Shown piece after piece: positions 24,451 through 32,995 of a stretch of 64,000 nucleotides of DNA. Position numbers and translations under genes: made by a program. The DNA lies in the NCBI GenBank assembly GCA_963841425.1, contig CAWJCL010000001.1, forward strand, positions 558,001 to 622,000. The letters run 5' to 3'. The stretch comes from DATEOR01 sp963841425. Lineage in GTDB: Bacteria; Actinomycetota; Thermoleophilia; Gaiellales; Gaiellaceae. The notes under the pieces were generated by a model. That model was not told where the DNA came from, ran no database searches, and worked only from the letters and a program-made list of their open reading frames with translations. Numbering within the stretch: the first letter of the stretch is position 1; the number at the start of each line of letters is the position of its first letter.

Positions 24451-25382
24451 TGTTCCGGCGCGACCCCCCGGCGGCCCGGCTCGAGCCGAGCGCGGACGCG
24501 GAGCGCGGCCGGGTCCTCGTGGAGGAGAGCCGGGAGATCGTCGTCGTGCTCGACGCGGAGGGACGCGTTGTGACGGCGAGCCGCCGCGCACGCGAGCTCT
24601 TCGACGCGCTCTCGGAGGGCGAGCCGCCGCCGGAGGCCGTCCTTCTGGATTCGCTCGTCGTCCCGTACACCGTCGCCGGGCGCACCGAAAAGCTCGTCTA
24701 CGTCCGCGATCCCGGCGATCTCGCCGCGTACGAAGAGCTTCGCGCCGGCTTCACGGCCTCGGTCTCGCACGAGCTCCGCACGCCGCTCGCGCGGCTCCTC
24801 GCCCTGCTCGAGTCGGCGACACTCCCGGACGCCGACATGGACGAGCTGATCGAGCATGCACAGGCCGAGGTGCGGCAGATCGGCGAGCTGATCGACGACG
24901 TCCTCTTCCTCAGCGAGCTCGAGTCCGGGCGAGAGCTCGTGGCGCTCGGCTCCACGGTCGCGCTGCCCATCCTCGAGGAGGTCGTGGAGAGTCTGGCCGA
25001 GCCGGCGGCGCGCGCGGGCCTCACCCTTCGCGCCGAGGGCGACCCCGAGGCCGAGCTCGCGCTCCGCCCCCGCATGATCCGCGTGATCGCCGGGAATCTC
25101 GCCGAGAACGCCATCCGCTACGCCGGGCCCGGCTCAACGTTCACGCTCGCCGTTCGCCCCGGCGAGCTGACCGCCTCCGACAACGGGGTCGGCGTCTCCG
25201 AGGACGACCTGCCACGGCTCTTCGAGCGCTTCTACCGGGCCGATCGCGCACGCGCCTCCCGCGGAACGGGTCTCGGCCTGGCCATCGTCAAGCACATCAC
25301 GAACTCGGCCGGCGGCATGATCGAAGCAGAGAGCGAGCGGGGTTCGGGGCTGACAATCCGGATCTCCTTCACCAGCCCGTAA
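24441..25382 (+). CDS. PhoR/SenX3-like sensor histidine kinase lacking transmembrane segments
   Basis: 313 residues from GTG 24441. The N-terminus is not hydrophobic; a short PAS-like domain (about 25-95, EIVVVLDAEGRVVTASRRA) precedes the HisKA helix with His110 (ASVSHELRTPLARLLALLES) and a HATPase (NLAENAIRYA, DNGVGVSEDDLPRLFERFYR, GTGLGLAIVKHI). PhoR and SenX3 homologues normally have one or two membrane helices, so this is a cytoplasmic version, perhaps sensing through the Pst/PhoU complex encoded downstream. It is divergent from its presumed regulator rather than in the same operon. Confidence 0.92.
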   Translation: MKRLFRRDPPAARLEPSADAERGRVLVEESREIVVVLDAEGRVVTASRRARELFDALSEGEPPPEAVLLDSLVVPYTVAGRTEKLVYVRDPGDLAAYEELRAGFTASVSHELRTPLARLLALLESATLPDADMDELIEHAQAEVRQIGELIDDVLFLSELESGRELVALGSTVALPILEEVVESLAEPAARAGLTLRAEGDPEAELALRPRMIRVIAGNLAENAIRYAGPGSTFTLAVRPGELTASDNGVGVSEDDLPRLFERFYRADRARASRGTGLGLAIVKHITNSAGGMIEAESERGSGLTIRISFTSP

Positions 25383-25407
25383 CCACTCCTTCACAGCCTT
25401 TCAGCCC
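25368..25407 (+). promoter_or_regulatory. PHO-box-like repeats upstream of pstS
   Basis: TTCAC motifs start at 25368 and 25390 (22 bp, two 11-bp turns), with a degenerate unit (GTAACCACTCC) between and TTCAG at 25400. They match the TTCAC repeats found at the regulator-kinase intergenic region and lie 60-100 bp before the pstS start, overlapping the end of the kinase gene. Confidence 0.55.
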
Positions 25408-25464
25408 ATGTCCGCGAGCGCCCCCGGAACACTCGGGGCAGTGCAACGAGACGAAAGGAAAACA

Positions 25465-26580
25465 GTGGGAATTCGCCCTTACGGCAGGATGCTCCTGCTC
25501 ATCCTCGCGGCCGGTCTTCTTGCATTCGTAGCCGCGGCGTGCGGAGATAGCAACGACAGCTCGAGCACGAGCGCCTCGACCGGCGGCGGCAGCGCCAGCC
25601 TTTCCGGCGAGATCGCCGGTGCCGGGTCGACCGCGCAGCAGGCAGCCCAGGAAGCGTGGATCGCCGGCTTTCAGGGGGCCAACTCGGGCGTGACGATCGC
25701 GTATGACCCGGTCGGGTCCGGCGGAGGGCGGGAGCAGTTCACCGCCGGGGGGGTCGCCTTCGGCGGCTCGGACGCGGCGCTCGCGGACGAGGAGCTCACT
25801 GCGGGTCAGACACGCTGCGGCGGCCCCGACAACCTCGTCGAGATCCCGGACTACGTCTCGCCGATCGCAGTCATCTACAACGTCTCGGGTGTCGACAGCC
25901 TCAAGCTGTCCCCCGAGACCCTCGCGAACATCTTCGCCCAGAAGATCACGAAGTGGAACGACCCGGCGATCGCGGCAGACAACGCCGGGGTCGATCTGCC
26001 GGACACGAACATCACGCCCGTCAACCGCTCGGACGAATCCGGCACGACCGAGAACTTCGTCGATTACCTCTCGCAGGCCGCGCCCGACGTGTGGACGTAC
26101 GAGGTCAGCGGTGACTGGCCCGTCAAGGGCGGCGAGGCCGCCGAGGGCACCTCGGGCGTCGTCGACGCAGTCACGAACGGTGACGGCACGATCGGCTACG
26201 CCGACGCGAGCCAGGCGGGCAGCCTGGGAATTGCAGAGGTCAAGGTCGGAAGCGACTTCGTCGGGCCCACCGCCGAGGCGGCGGCCAAGATCTTCGATGA
26301 GTCCGCACCGAGCGGGGATCCGGGGAAGAACGTGTTCACGTTCACGCTCAACCGGACGCCCGACGCCTCGGACACCTATCCGATCGTGCTCGTCTCGTAC
26401 TTGATGGGCTGCACGACGTACGACTCGGCGGGCGACGCCGCGCTCGTCAAGGCGTACTTCAACTACATCATCAGCCCGGACGGCCAGCAGGTCGCCTCGG
26501 GAGCGGCCGGCTCGGCTCCGCTCAGCGACTCGGTGCGCGCCAAGATCCAGCCTGCCGTCGACGCAATCGGCGGTTCGTAG
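25465..26580 (+). CDS. pstS: Phosphate ABC transporter substrate-binding lipoprotein
   Basis: 371 residues from GTG 25465, which follows GAAAGGAAAACA. The signal peptide ends in a lipobox (FVAAAC) so the mature protein is lipid-anchored at Cys. A Ser/Gly-rich linker precedes the binding lobes, with the phosphate-contacting motifs GAGSTAQQ, GSGGGREQF, FGGSDAAL and NRSDESGTTENF. It captures phosphate outside the membrane and delivers it to PstCA. A longer in-frame start at 25408 has no ribosome site and would bury the signal peptide. It is followed after 12 bases by pstC. Confidence 0.96.
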   Translation: MGIRPYGRMLLLILAAGLLAFVAAACGDSNDSSSTSASTGGGSASLSGEIAGAGSTAQQAAQEAWIAGFQGANSGVTIAYDPVGSGGGREQFTAGGVAFGGSDAALADEELTAGQTRCGGPDNLVEIPDYVSPIAVIYNVSGVDSLKLSPETLANIFAQKITKWNDPAIAADNAGVDLPDTNITPVNRSDESGTTENFVDYLSQAAPDVWTYEVSGDWPVKGGEAAEGTSGVVDAVTNGDGTIGYADASQAGSLGIAEVKVGSDFVGPTAEAAAKIFDESAPSGDPGKNVFTFTLNRTPDASDTYPIVLVSYLMGCTTYDSAGDAALVKAYFNYIISPDGQQVASGAAGSAPLSDSVRAKIQPAVDAIGGS

Positions 26581-26592
26581 ACCTAACGACTC

Positions 26593-27525
26593 GTGACGGT
26601 TCGAAGCGAGAGCACGAACGCGGTCACCCGCCCGAGACGGGCGGGTGACCGCGTTTTCTCGGCTCTGGTCACGGGGGCGGGAATCTTGATCCTCGTCATC
26701 CTGGCGGGAGTCGCGATCTTCCTCCTCGTCAAGGGCTGGCCTGCCTTGACCGCAAAGGCAGAGGACCTGCCGGGGGGCCAGAGCTTCCTGCACTACGTCT
26801 GGCCCCTCGCTTTCGGGACCATCCTGTCCTCGACCATCGCGATCCTCATCGCGGTTCCGCTTGCCGTCGGAGTCGCGCTTTTCATCAACTTCTTCGCGCC
26901 CCGCCGGCTGGCGAGCCCGCTCGGCGCGCTCGTCGATCTCCTGGCCGCGATCCCGAGCGTCATCTACGGCCTCTGGGGAATCGCCGTGCTGGGGCCCGCC
27001 GCGGTGGGGTTGCAGGCATGGCTCTACGACCACCTGAACTTTCTCCCGTTCTTCAAGGGGCCGCCCTCGCCAACCGGCCGGACGATGTTCGTCCTCGGGA
27101 TCGTCCTCGCCGTGATGATCCTGCCGATCATCAGCGCAATCGTCCGCGAAGTCTTCGCGCAGACCCCTCGAAGCCTGCGCGAAGGGTCGCTGGCGCTGGG
27201 AGCCACGCGCTGGGAGATGATTCGCATGACCGTTCTTCCCTTCGGCCGCCCGGCGATCATCAGCGCCTCCATGCTCGGCCTCGGACGGGCACTCGGGGAG
27301 ACGATGGCGGTCGCCCTCATTCTCTCGGTCTCCGGCGGTGTGACCATCAACCTGATCAGCTCGGGGAACCCGTCCACGATCGCGGCCAACATCGCGCTCG
27401 ATTTCCCCGAGTCGTCGGGGCTCGCCATCAACCTCCTGATCGCCACCGGTCTCGTCCTGTTCGGGATCACGGTCCTCGTCAACACGGCCGCTCGGCTCAT
27501 CATCAGCAGGCAGATTCGGGAATGA
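26593..27525 (+). CDS. pstC: Phosphate ABC transporter permease PstC
   Basis: 310 residues with six predicted membrane helices and the binding-protein-dependent permease loop (EGSLALGATRWEMIRMTVLP). The conserved cytosolic GDRVF motif at the N-terminus requires the GTG at 26593 because later starts would lose it. No clear ribosome site precedes this GTG. Codons 9-21 form a perfect 18-bp inverted repeat (26617-26655). The protein pairs with PstA to form the phosphate channel; its stop overlaps the pstA start (ATGA). Confidence 0.95.
   Translation: MTVRSESTNAVTRPRRAGDRVFSALVTGAGILILVILAGVAIFLLVKGWPALTAKAEDLPGGQSFLHYVWPLAFGTILSSTIAILIAVPLAVGVALFINFFAPRRLASPLGALVDLLAAIPSVIYGLWGIAVLGPAAVGLQAWLYDHLNFLPFFKGPPSPTGRTMFVLGIVLAVMILPIISAIVREVFAQTPRSLREGSLALGATRWEMIRMTVLPFGRPAIISASMLGLGRALGETMAVALILSVSGGVTINLISSGNPSTIAANIALDFPESSGLAINLLIATGLVLFGITVLVNTAARLIISRQIRE
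26617..26655 (+). terminator. Terminator-like perfect hairpin inside the 5' end of pstC
   Basis: The left arm at 26617-26634 and right arm at 26638-26655 are perfectly complementary over 18 bp (core GCGGTCACCCGCCCG), with loop AGA, and the right arm runs into TTTT at 26654-26657. It is a textbook intrinsic terminator placed 37 bases after the pstS stop but within pstC codons. It may cap or attenuate transcripts so that PstS exceeds the membrane components. Confidence 0.75.
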
Positions 27526-28580
27526 CCGCCGTCGGCTGTACGACCAGGCTGCGCAGAGGCGGCACGGTGCCGGCGTGGGCTCCCTGGGCGACCTACGGGG
27601 CGGCGAGCGCGCTGGCCGTCATCCTTTCGCGGGCAACCGGAATCAACGTCGGGCTGCTCGTCGTGGCGGCGATCATCCTTGCGGGCACCACGATCTACCT
27701 CTGGTCCCGCGCGGTCGAGGGATCCCGCCGGGCCACCGACCGGACGGCGACGCTGGCCGTCACGTCGACGTTCGCCATCGCGATGGTTCCGCTCGCCTCG
27801 TTGCTCGCCACGGTCATCCGAAAGGGTTCCGACCGTTTCGACTTCGCGTTCTTCACCGAGTCGCTGCGAAACGTCGTCGGAGACGGGGGCGGCGCCGCGC
27901 ACGCGATCATCGGCACCCTCGTCATCACGGGCGTGGCGACGTTCATGGCTGTTCCGATCGGGATCCTGACGGCCGTTTATCTGCGCGAGTACGGAGCCGG
28001 GCGACGGCTGGCCGCGGCGGTGACCTTCTTCGTCGACGTCATGACCGGGATCCCGTCCATCGTCGCGGGCCTGTTCGCCTACGCCCTCTTCGCCCTGTTC
28101 CTGGGCCCCGGCGTCCGGCTGGGTATCGTCGGAGCCGTCGCGCTGACCGTGCTCATGATCCCCATCGTCGTCCGCGCGACCGAGGAGATGCTGAGAATCG
28201 TTCCGAACAGCCTGCGGGAAGCCGCCTACGCCCTAGGCATTCCCAAGTGGAAGACGATCGTGCGCGTCGTCCTTCCGACGGCGCTCGGCGGGATCATCAC
28301 CGGGGTCATGCTCGCGATCGCGCGCGTGGTTGGCGAGACCGCCCCCCTACTCGTGACGACCGGCGTCATCACGTCGGTGAACTGGAACCCCTTTGAGGGC
28401 CGGATGATGAACCTCTCGGTCTTCGCCTACTTCCAGTACAAGACGCCCGGCGTCCCGCCCGAGCCGTACTTCGCGCGCGCTTGGGCCGCTGCGCTGACGC
28501 TCATCATCATCGTGCTCGTGCTCTACTTCGTGGCGCGTCTCGTGTCGCTGCGCTGGGGCAGAACGGAGATCTTGAAATAG
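27522..28580 (+). CDS. pstA: Phosphate ABC transporter permease PstA
   Basis: 352 residues with eight hydrophobic segments. Two occur in an N-terminal extension (about 20-85) that ordinary PstA lacks or has in shorter form; the six-helix permease core follows, with the EAA loop EAAYALGIPKWKTIVRVVLP and VVGETAPLLVTTG. It forms the transmembrane path with PstC and docks PstB. The ATG at 27522 overlaps the pstC stop. The first codons overlap no other signal. Confidence 0.95.
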   Translation: MTAVGCTTRLRRGGTVPAWAPWATYGAASALAVILSRATGINVGLLVVAAIILAGTTIYLWSRAVEGSRRATDRTATLAVTSTFAIAMVPLASLLATVIRKGSDRFDFAFFTESLRNVVGDGGGAAHAIIGTLVITGVATFMAVPIGILTAVYLREYGAGRRLAAAVTFFVDVMTGIPSIVAGLFAYALFALFLGPGVRLGIVGAVALTVLMIPIVVRATEEMLRIVPNSLREAAYALGIPKWKTIVRVVLPTALGGIITGVMLAIARVVGETAPLLVTTGVITSVNWNPFEGRMMNLSVFAYFQYKTPGVPPEPYFARAWAAALTLIIIVLVLYFVARLVSLRWGRTEILK

Positions 28581-28630
28581 TGAACACGAAAGCTCGAACC
28601 CAACCGGCGACCAGGGAGGTGCCTCCGGCG

Positions 28631-29422
28631 ATGGAGGCGAGCTCAGGGGTAGCGATCGAAGTCACGGACCTGAACCTCTATTACGGCTCGTTCCTCGCCG
28701 TCGACGGCGTGAGCATGTCGATCCAGCGCAACAAGGCGACGGCTCTCATCGGCGCCTCCGGTTGCGGGAAGTCGACTTTCTTGCGCTCGCTGAACCGTAT
28801 GCACGAGCTCGTCCCCGGCGCCCGCGCCGAGGGGCGCGTCCTGCTCGAGGGCGAGAACACCTACGCCCCGACCGTCGACCCTGTCAGCGTCCGACGGCGC
28901 ATCGGAATGGTTTTCCAGGCCCCGAACCCGTTTCCGACCATGTCGATCTACGACAATGTCGCCGCCGGCCTCAAGCTCAACACGCGCCGCATCAAGAAGA
29001 GCGACCTGGACACCGTCGTCGAGCGCTCGCTCAGAGGGGCCAACCTCTGGGAAGAGGTGAAGAACCGCCTCGGCAAATCCGGCTCCGGACTTTCCGGCGG
29101 ACAGCAGCAGCGGCTGTGCATCGCCCGCGCGATCGCGGTCGAGCCGGAGGTCCTGCTCATGGACGAGCCCGCCTCGGCGCTCGACCCGATCTCCACGCTG
29201 GCGATCGAGGACCTCGTGCAGCAGCTGAAACAGGACTACACGATCGTGATCGTCACCCACAACATGCAGCAGGCGAGCCGCGCGAGCGACATCACGGGCT
29301 TCTTCAACATCGACGCCGCGGGACAACCCGGCCGGCTGATCGAGATGGGCCCGACCGAAAAGATCTTCACGAACCCGGAGAACAAAGCGACCGAGGACTA
29401 CGTCAGCGGGCGGTTCGGATGA
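28631..29422 (+). CDS. pstB: Phosphate ABC transporter ATP-binding protein
   Basis: 263 residues. Walker A GASGCGKSTFLRSLNRM, Q-loop FQAPNPFPTMSIYDNVA, signature LSGGQQQRLCIARAI, Walker B VLLMDEPASALDP and H-loop THNMQQASR are all intact and PstB-specific. ATG 28631 is preferred because AGGGAGG precedes it at normal spacing; a GTG at 28580 that overlaps the pstA stop would add 17 residues. It hydrolyses ATP to drive phosphate import and overlaps phoU (ATGA). Confidence 0.96.
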   Translation: MEASSGVAIEVTDLNLYYGSFLAVDGVSMSIQRNKATALIGASGCGKSTFLRSLNRMHELVPGARAEGRVLLEGENTYAPTVDPVSVRRRIGMVFQAPNPFPTMSIYDNVAAGLKLNTRRIKKSDLDTVVERSLRGANLWEEVKNRLGKSGSGLSGGQQQRLCIARAIAVEPEVLLMDEPASALDPISTLAIEDLVQQLKQDYTIVIVTHNMQQASRASDITGFFNIDAAGQPGRLIEMGPTEKIFTNPENKATEDYVSGRFG

Positions 29423-30081
29423 GAGTCGGCCTGCAGGAGGAGCTCGACCAGCTCGAGGCAGCCCTGCAGGAGGAGGGTGAGCTCGTCCGCCGCGCGCTAC
29501 GAGGCGCGCTCAACGCCCTCGGGCAGCAGGACGAAGAGCTAGCCGACGAGGTGATCGCCTTCGACGACGAGGTCGACCGCTGCTACATCGACATCGAGAC
29601 CGGCATCCAGTCGCTGCTCGCCCGGCAGGCGCCGGCCGCGATGGATCTCCGGCTCGTCCTCGCCATCCTCCACGACAACCTGCACCTCGAGCGGATGGCC
29701 GACTACTGCGTGACCATCGCAAAGCTGACGAAGCTCGTCCACGACACGCCGCCCGACGAGACCCTCACCGAGGCGCTCGAGGACATGGGCGCCCGCGCCG
29801 AGGAGATGACCCAGGCCGCGCTCGACTCGTTCGCCAATCGCGACGTCGAGAGCGCGGAGTCGCTCGTGGAGATGGACGAGCTCATCGACGCCGCCAACCG
29901 CCGCGTCGTCCACCAGATCCTCTCCCTCTCCGCCGACCCCGACCTGCGCGAATGGGGGCTGCGGATGCTGCTCGTCTCACGCTGCCTCGAGCGGATCGGC
30001 GATCACGCGGTCGACATCGGCGAGCAGACGGCGTTTCTCGTCAGCGGCCAGTTCCGCGAGTTCACCGACGCCTCGCACTAG
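29419..30081 (+). CDS. phoU: Phosphate-specific transport system accessory protein PhoU
   Basis: 220 residues forming two three-helix repeats. Each holds a metal-binding acidic motif, DEVIAFDDEVDRCYIDIE and ESLVEMDELIDAANRRV, followed by an arginine-rich LVLAILHDNLHLERMADY or LLVSRCLERIGDHAVDIGEQ helix. PhoU links Pst transport state to the PhoR-type kinase and limits uptake under phosphate excess. It is the last gene of pstSCAB-phoU and faces the convergent homocysteine methyltransferase gene with 6 bases between. Confidence 0.96.
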   Translation: MRVGLQEELDQLEAALQEEGELVRRALRGALNALGQQDEELADEVIAFDDEVDRCYIDIETGIQSLLARQAPAAMDLRLVLAILHDNLHLERMADYCVTIAKLTKLVHDTPPDETLTEALEDMGARAEEMTQAALDSFANRDVESAESLVEMDELIDAANRRVVHQILSLSADPDLREWGLRMLLVSRCLERIGDHAVDIGEQTAFLVSGQFREFTDASH

Positions 30082-30087
30082 CGACTA

Positions 30088-31026
30088 CTAGCCGAAAGCC
30101 GCGCAGATCTTCTCGACGTGGCGCTCGTCGGTGCCGCAGCACCCGCCGACGACGTTGAGGCCGGGGAGCAGAGGCCTGAGCTCGCGGTAGCGGGCGGCGA
30201 GGTCGTCCGGGTCGCCCTGGTCGAGCTCCTCGGCTTCGTCGAGCTCTGCGTGGCTTCTCGCCGAGGCGTTGGCTCGCAAGCCGCGGACGCGCTCGAGGCC
30301 ACCCTCGGAGAGCACCTCCTCGAGATGCGTCGGATGCGCGCAGTTGACCATGTAGTAGGCCGGCGCCGCGCCGGTGGCGGCGTCGACCTCGGCGACCGCA
30401 TCCCGAAGCTCCTGGCCGCTCGGCAGCCGCCCGTCGGTCTCAACGGTGAAGGAGATGACCGACGGGATCGCGGCCTCCGCCGCGGCACGCGCGATCCCGG
30501 TCGCCTCGTCCGCATAGTTGAGCGTCAGCGCGCTGACGAGATCCGCGCTCGTCCCCGCGAAGATGGAGACCTGCGCCGAGTGGTAGGCCTGCGCCTCGTC
30601 CGGGCTCATCGCATCGGCGACGACGTAGCCGTCTCCGCGAGGTCCGATGCAGCCGCTAATGACCATCGCCACGCCGGTGCCGGCCTCGGCGCGAATCTCC
30701 TCGAGGAGAGTGACTCCTCTGCGGTTGACGTCGTCGAGCGCCTCTTCCGAATAGCCGAGCCGGGCGCCCCAGTCGGGATTCGCGCGCCAGGTCGGCGTGT
30801 CCAGCACGATGCCGACGCCGTGGCGCGTCGCGATCGCGATGTAGGCCGCGTAGTACGAGCGCAGCGCCGCTACCCCGTCCTCGTCCTCGAGGAGGACGAA
30901 GGAGGCGAAGTCAGGCAACTCGAGCCCGTCGCGGAAGATCAGGGTCGTCTCCATGCCGCCGTCGGTGATGTACGTGCCGCCGTCGAGCTGAGGAAGGGGT
31001 CGCCGGTCCGCCAGGGCCCCGATCAT
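30088..31026 (-). CDS. Homocysteine S-methyltransferase family protein
   Basis: 312-residue TIM-barrel enzyme. The start YITDGGMETTLIFRDGLELP and the zinc-ligand motifs YYMVNCAHPTHL (Cys) and VVGGCCGTDERHV (Cys-Cys) match the Pfam S-methyl_trans family (MmuM, BhmT, MetH N-domain). It probably moves a methyl group from S-methylmethionine, SAM or a related donor to homocysteine; the donor cannot be assigned. No methionine operon surrounds it. Confidence 0.9.
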   Translation of the reverse strand: MIGALADRRPLPQLDGGTYITDGGMETTLIFRDGLELPDFASFVLLEDEDGVAALRSYYAAYIAIATRHGVGIVLDTPTWRANPDWGARLGYSEEALDDVNRRGVTLLEEIRAEAGTGVAMVISGCIGPRGDGYVVADAMSPDEAQAYHSAQVSIFAGTSADLVSALTLNYADEATGIARAAAEAAIPSVISFTVETDGRLPSGQELRDAVAEVDAATGAAPAYYMVNCAHPTHLEEVLSEGGLERVRGLRANASARSHAELDEAEELDQGDPDDLAARYRELRPLLPGLNVVGGCCGTDERHVEKICAAFG

Positions 31027-31033
31027 ACGCGGC

Positions 31034-31171
31034 CTAGTAGCGGTGGTCTTCGGGCTCGGCCTCGGCGTCGTCAGGCTCGCCCTGGGAATCCTCCTGCTCG
31101 TCCTCCCACGCGAGCCGGTCTGCTCCCCACACGTCCTGTTCCTGGAGCCAGAGGTCGTCGTTCGTTCGCAT
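31034..31171 (-). CDS. Possible small acidic protein
   Basis: 45 codons from ATG 31169-31171, encoding MRTNDDLWLQEQDVWGADRL and then a Glu/Asp-rich tail with DEQEDSQGEPDDAEAEPED. It ends 8 bases before the start of the homocysteine methyltransferase gene on the same strand. No homology recognised and no clear ribosome site. It lies at the end of a 1,546-codon open frame antisense to real genes, so openness alone is no evidence. Confidence 0.4.
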   Translation of the reverse strand: MRTNDDLWLQEQDVWGADRLAWEDEQEDSQGEPDDAEAEPEDHRY

Positions 31172-31245
31172 GCCTCGACCGTAGCTGCCGGCGGGCGCCT
31201 GCGGGCCGCGATTTACAGGGGTTTTACCTCCAGAGACCCGCTTCT

Positions 31246-32340
31246 TTACGCGAGCGATTCCGCTGCGGCAAGGCGGCGTCCCTGGAACGTGCGGCCGAGG
31301 AACGCGGCCGCCGCGATGAGGCCGGTCAGGACGAAGACGAGCGCCGTCCCTCCGGGAAGCCGCGTCAGCGCCTCCATGCCCGCACCGACGAGCCCGGCGC
31401 ACGGGATCGTCATGACCCAGGCGACGAGAATGTTGCCCGCGACTCCCCACCGCACGGCAGAGAGCCTCCGCGTCGCCCCAGCGCCGAGCACGGAGCCGGA
31501 GATCGTATGGGTCGTCGAGACGGGATAGCCGTAGTGGGCGGTCAGCCAGAGGATCGTCGCGCAGGAGGTCTGGGCGGCGAAGCCCTGCGGCGGGTCGAGC
31601 TTCGCGACGCGCGTGCCGAGGGTCTTGATGATCCGCCAGCCGCCCGCGTACGTGCCGAGCGCCATCGCCGTTGCAGCGCTGAAGATCACCCAGTTGGGCG
31701 GACGGGAGAAGTCCTCGTCGAGATGTCCGGAGACGACGAGGGCGAGCGAGATGATCCCCATCGTCTTCTGCGCGTCGTTCGTCCCGTGCGTGAAGGCGAC
31801 GAAACCGCCGGAGACGAGCTGCAGGCGCCGGAACACGCGGTTCACGATCCCGGGATGCCGCCTGCGGATGACCCAGAGGAGCAGGAGCATGATCGCCGCG
31901 GCGAGGACGATTCCCAGGAACGGCGCGAGGAGAGACGGGACCAGCACCTTGTGGACGAGCCCGTCCCAGTTGACCACGTCGAGGCCGGCGGCGGCGATTG
32001 CTGACCCGACCACCCCGCCGATGAGCGCGTGGCTCGAGCTCGAGGGCAGGCCGACGTACCACGTGATCAGGTTCCACGTGATCGCGCCGACAAGGCCGGC
32101 GAGGACGATCTGGAGCGTGATCGCGTCGGCGTCGACAAGGCCGCTCGCGATCGTCGCCGCGACCTTGAAGGAGACGAACGCGCCGGCGAAGTTCAAGACC
32201 GCCGACATGAGCACGGCCAGCCGCGGCGAGAGCGCGCGGGTGGAGACGCTCGTCGCGATCGAGTTCGCCGTGTCGTGGAAGCCGTTCGTGAAGTCGAAGA
32301 AAAGCGCGACGACGACGACTGCGACGAGCGTGAGGTTCAT
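31246..32340 (-). CDS. pit: PiT-family inorganic phosphate transporter
   Basis: 364 residues with about ten hydrophobic helices. Both PHO4/PiT repeats are visible: FDFTNGFHDTANSIATSV near the N-terminus and FVAFTHGTNDAQKTMGI in the second half, with LPSSSSHALIGG and VSTTHTISGSVLGAG as the paired ion-site loops. It is a low-affinity metal-phosphate symporter driven by the proton or sodium gradient. The upstream DUF47 gene ends 6 bases before its start, the standard pairing. Confidence 0.95.
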   Translation of the reverse strand: MNLTLVAVVVVALFFDFTNGFHDTANSIATSVSTRALSPRLAVLMSAVLNFAGAFVSFKVAATIASGLVDADAITLQIVLAGLVGAITWNLITWYVGLPSSSSHALIGGVVGSAIAAAGLDVVNWDGLVHKVLVPSLLAPFLGIVLAAAIMLLLLWVIRRRHPGIVNRVFRRLQLVSGGFVAFTHGTNDAQKTMGIISLALVVSGHLDEDFSRPPNWVIFSAATAMALGTYAGGWRIIKTLGTRVAKLDPPQGFAAQTSCATILWLTAHYGYPVSTTHTISGSVLGAGATRRLSAVRWGVAGNILVAWVMTIPCAGLVGAGMEALTRLPGGTALVFVLTGLIAAAAFLGRTFQGRRLAAAESLA

Positions 32341-32346
32341 CAGGCC

Positions 32347-32967
32347 CTAGGCGTTCTTGACCACGATGTTCCCGACGACGTTGGCCGCCGTCTCGGCCGC
32401 GTCGAGGGCGTCCTCGAGCGCCTCGAAGATGTCCTTCCAGCGGATGACGGTCAGCGGGTCGATCCGCTCGTCGCGGAAGAGGTCGGCGATGGCGTCGCGG
32501 AGAACGCGGTCGCCTTCGTCCTCGAGCTCCTTCAGCTTGATGAGCTCGTCCTGCACCCCACGCTGTCCCTTCAGGGAGCCGAGGGCGGCGCAGAGGTGGC
32601 CGACTGCCGCGGTGAGGATCCGGGCCTGCTCGATGGACTGGCGGGTCGGCGACTCGACGCCGTAGAGCTCGAGCAGGTCGGTCGCCTCCTCGATGTGGTC
32701 GACGACGTCGTCGATCGCCGTCGCGAGCGCGAAGATGTCCTCGCGGTCGAACGGGGTCACGTACTGGGTGTTCAGGAGCCTGATGAGATCGCGCGTGATC
32801 CGATCGCCCTCGTGCTCGGTCGCCTTCACGTCGGCCTGCGTGACCGAGGAGTTCGGGAACTCGCGGAAGCGGGTCTCCGCTTTCTGCGCCGCCTCGAGAG
32901 CGTTGGCGCCGGCCTCCGTGAAGAGCTCGTAAAACTCGGCGGGACGCGGGACCAGGCTGAGTCGCAT
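32347..32967 (-). CDS. DUF47 family PhoU-like regulator of PiT
   Basis: 206 residues, all-helical. The sequence FYELFTEAGANALEAAQKAE, VKATEHEGDRITRDLIRLLN, DREDIFALATAIDDVVDHIEEA and RWKDIFEALEDALDAAE is characteristic of DUF47/YkaA proteins, PhoU-like partners of PiT transporters. It precedes pit with a 6-bp gap, so the two are an operon. Its start is ATG 32965-32967; the divergent phosphatase starts 29 bases away. Confidence 0.93.
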   Translation of the reverse strand: MRLSLVPRPAEFYELFTEAGANALEAAQKAETRFREFPNSSVTQADVKATEHEGDRITRDLIRLLNTQYVTPFDREDIFALATAIDDVVDHIEEATDLLELYGVESPTRQSIEQARILTAAVGHLCAALGSLKGQRGVQDELIKLKELEDEGDRVLRDAIADLFRDERIDPLTVIRWKDIFEALEDALDAAETAANVVGNIVVKNA

Positions 32968-32995
32968 GAGCGCGCGGCATGGTACAACCGACCGG

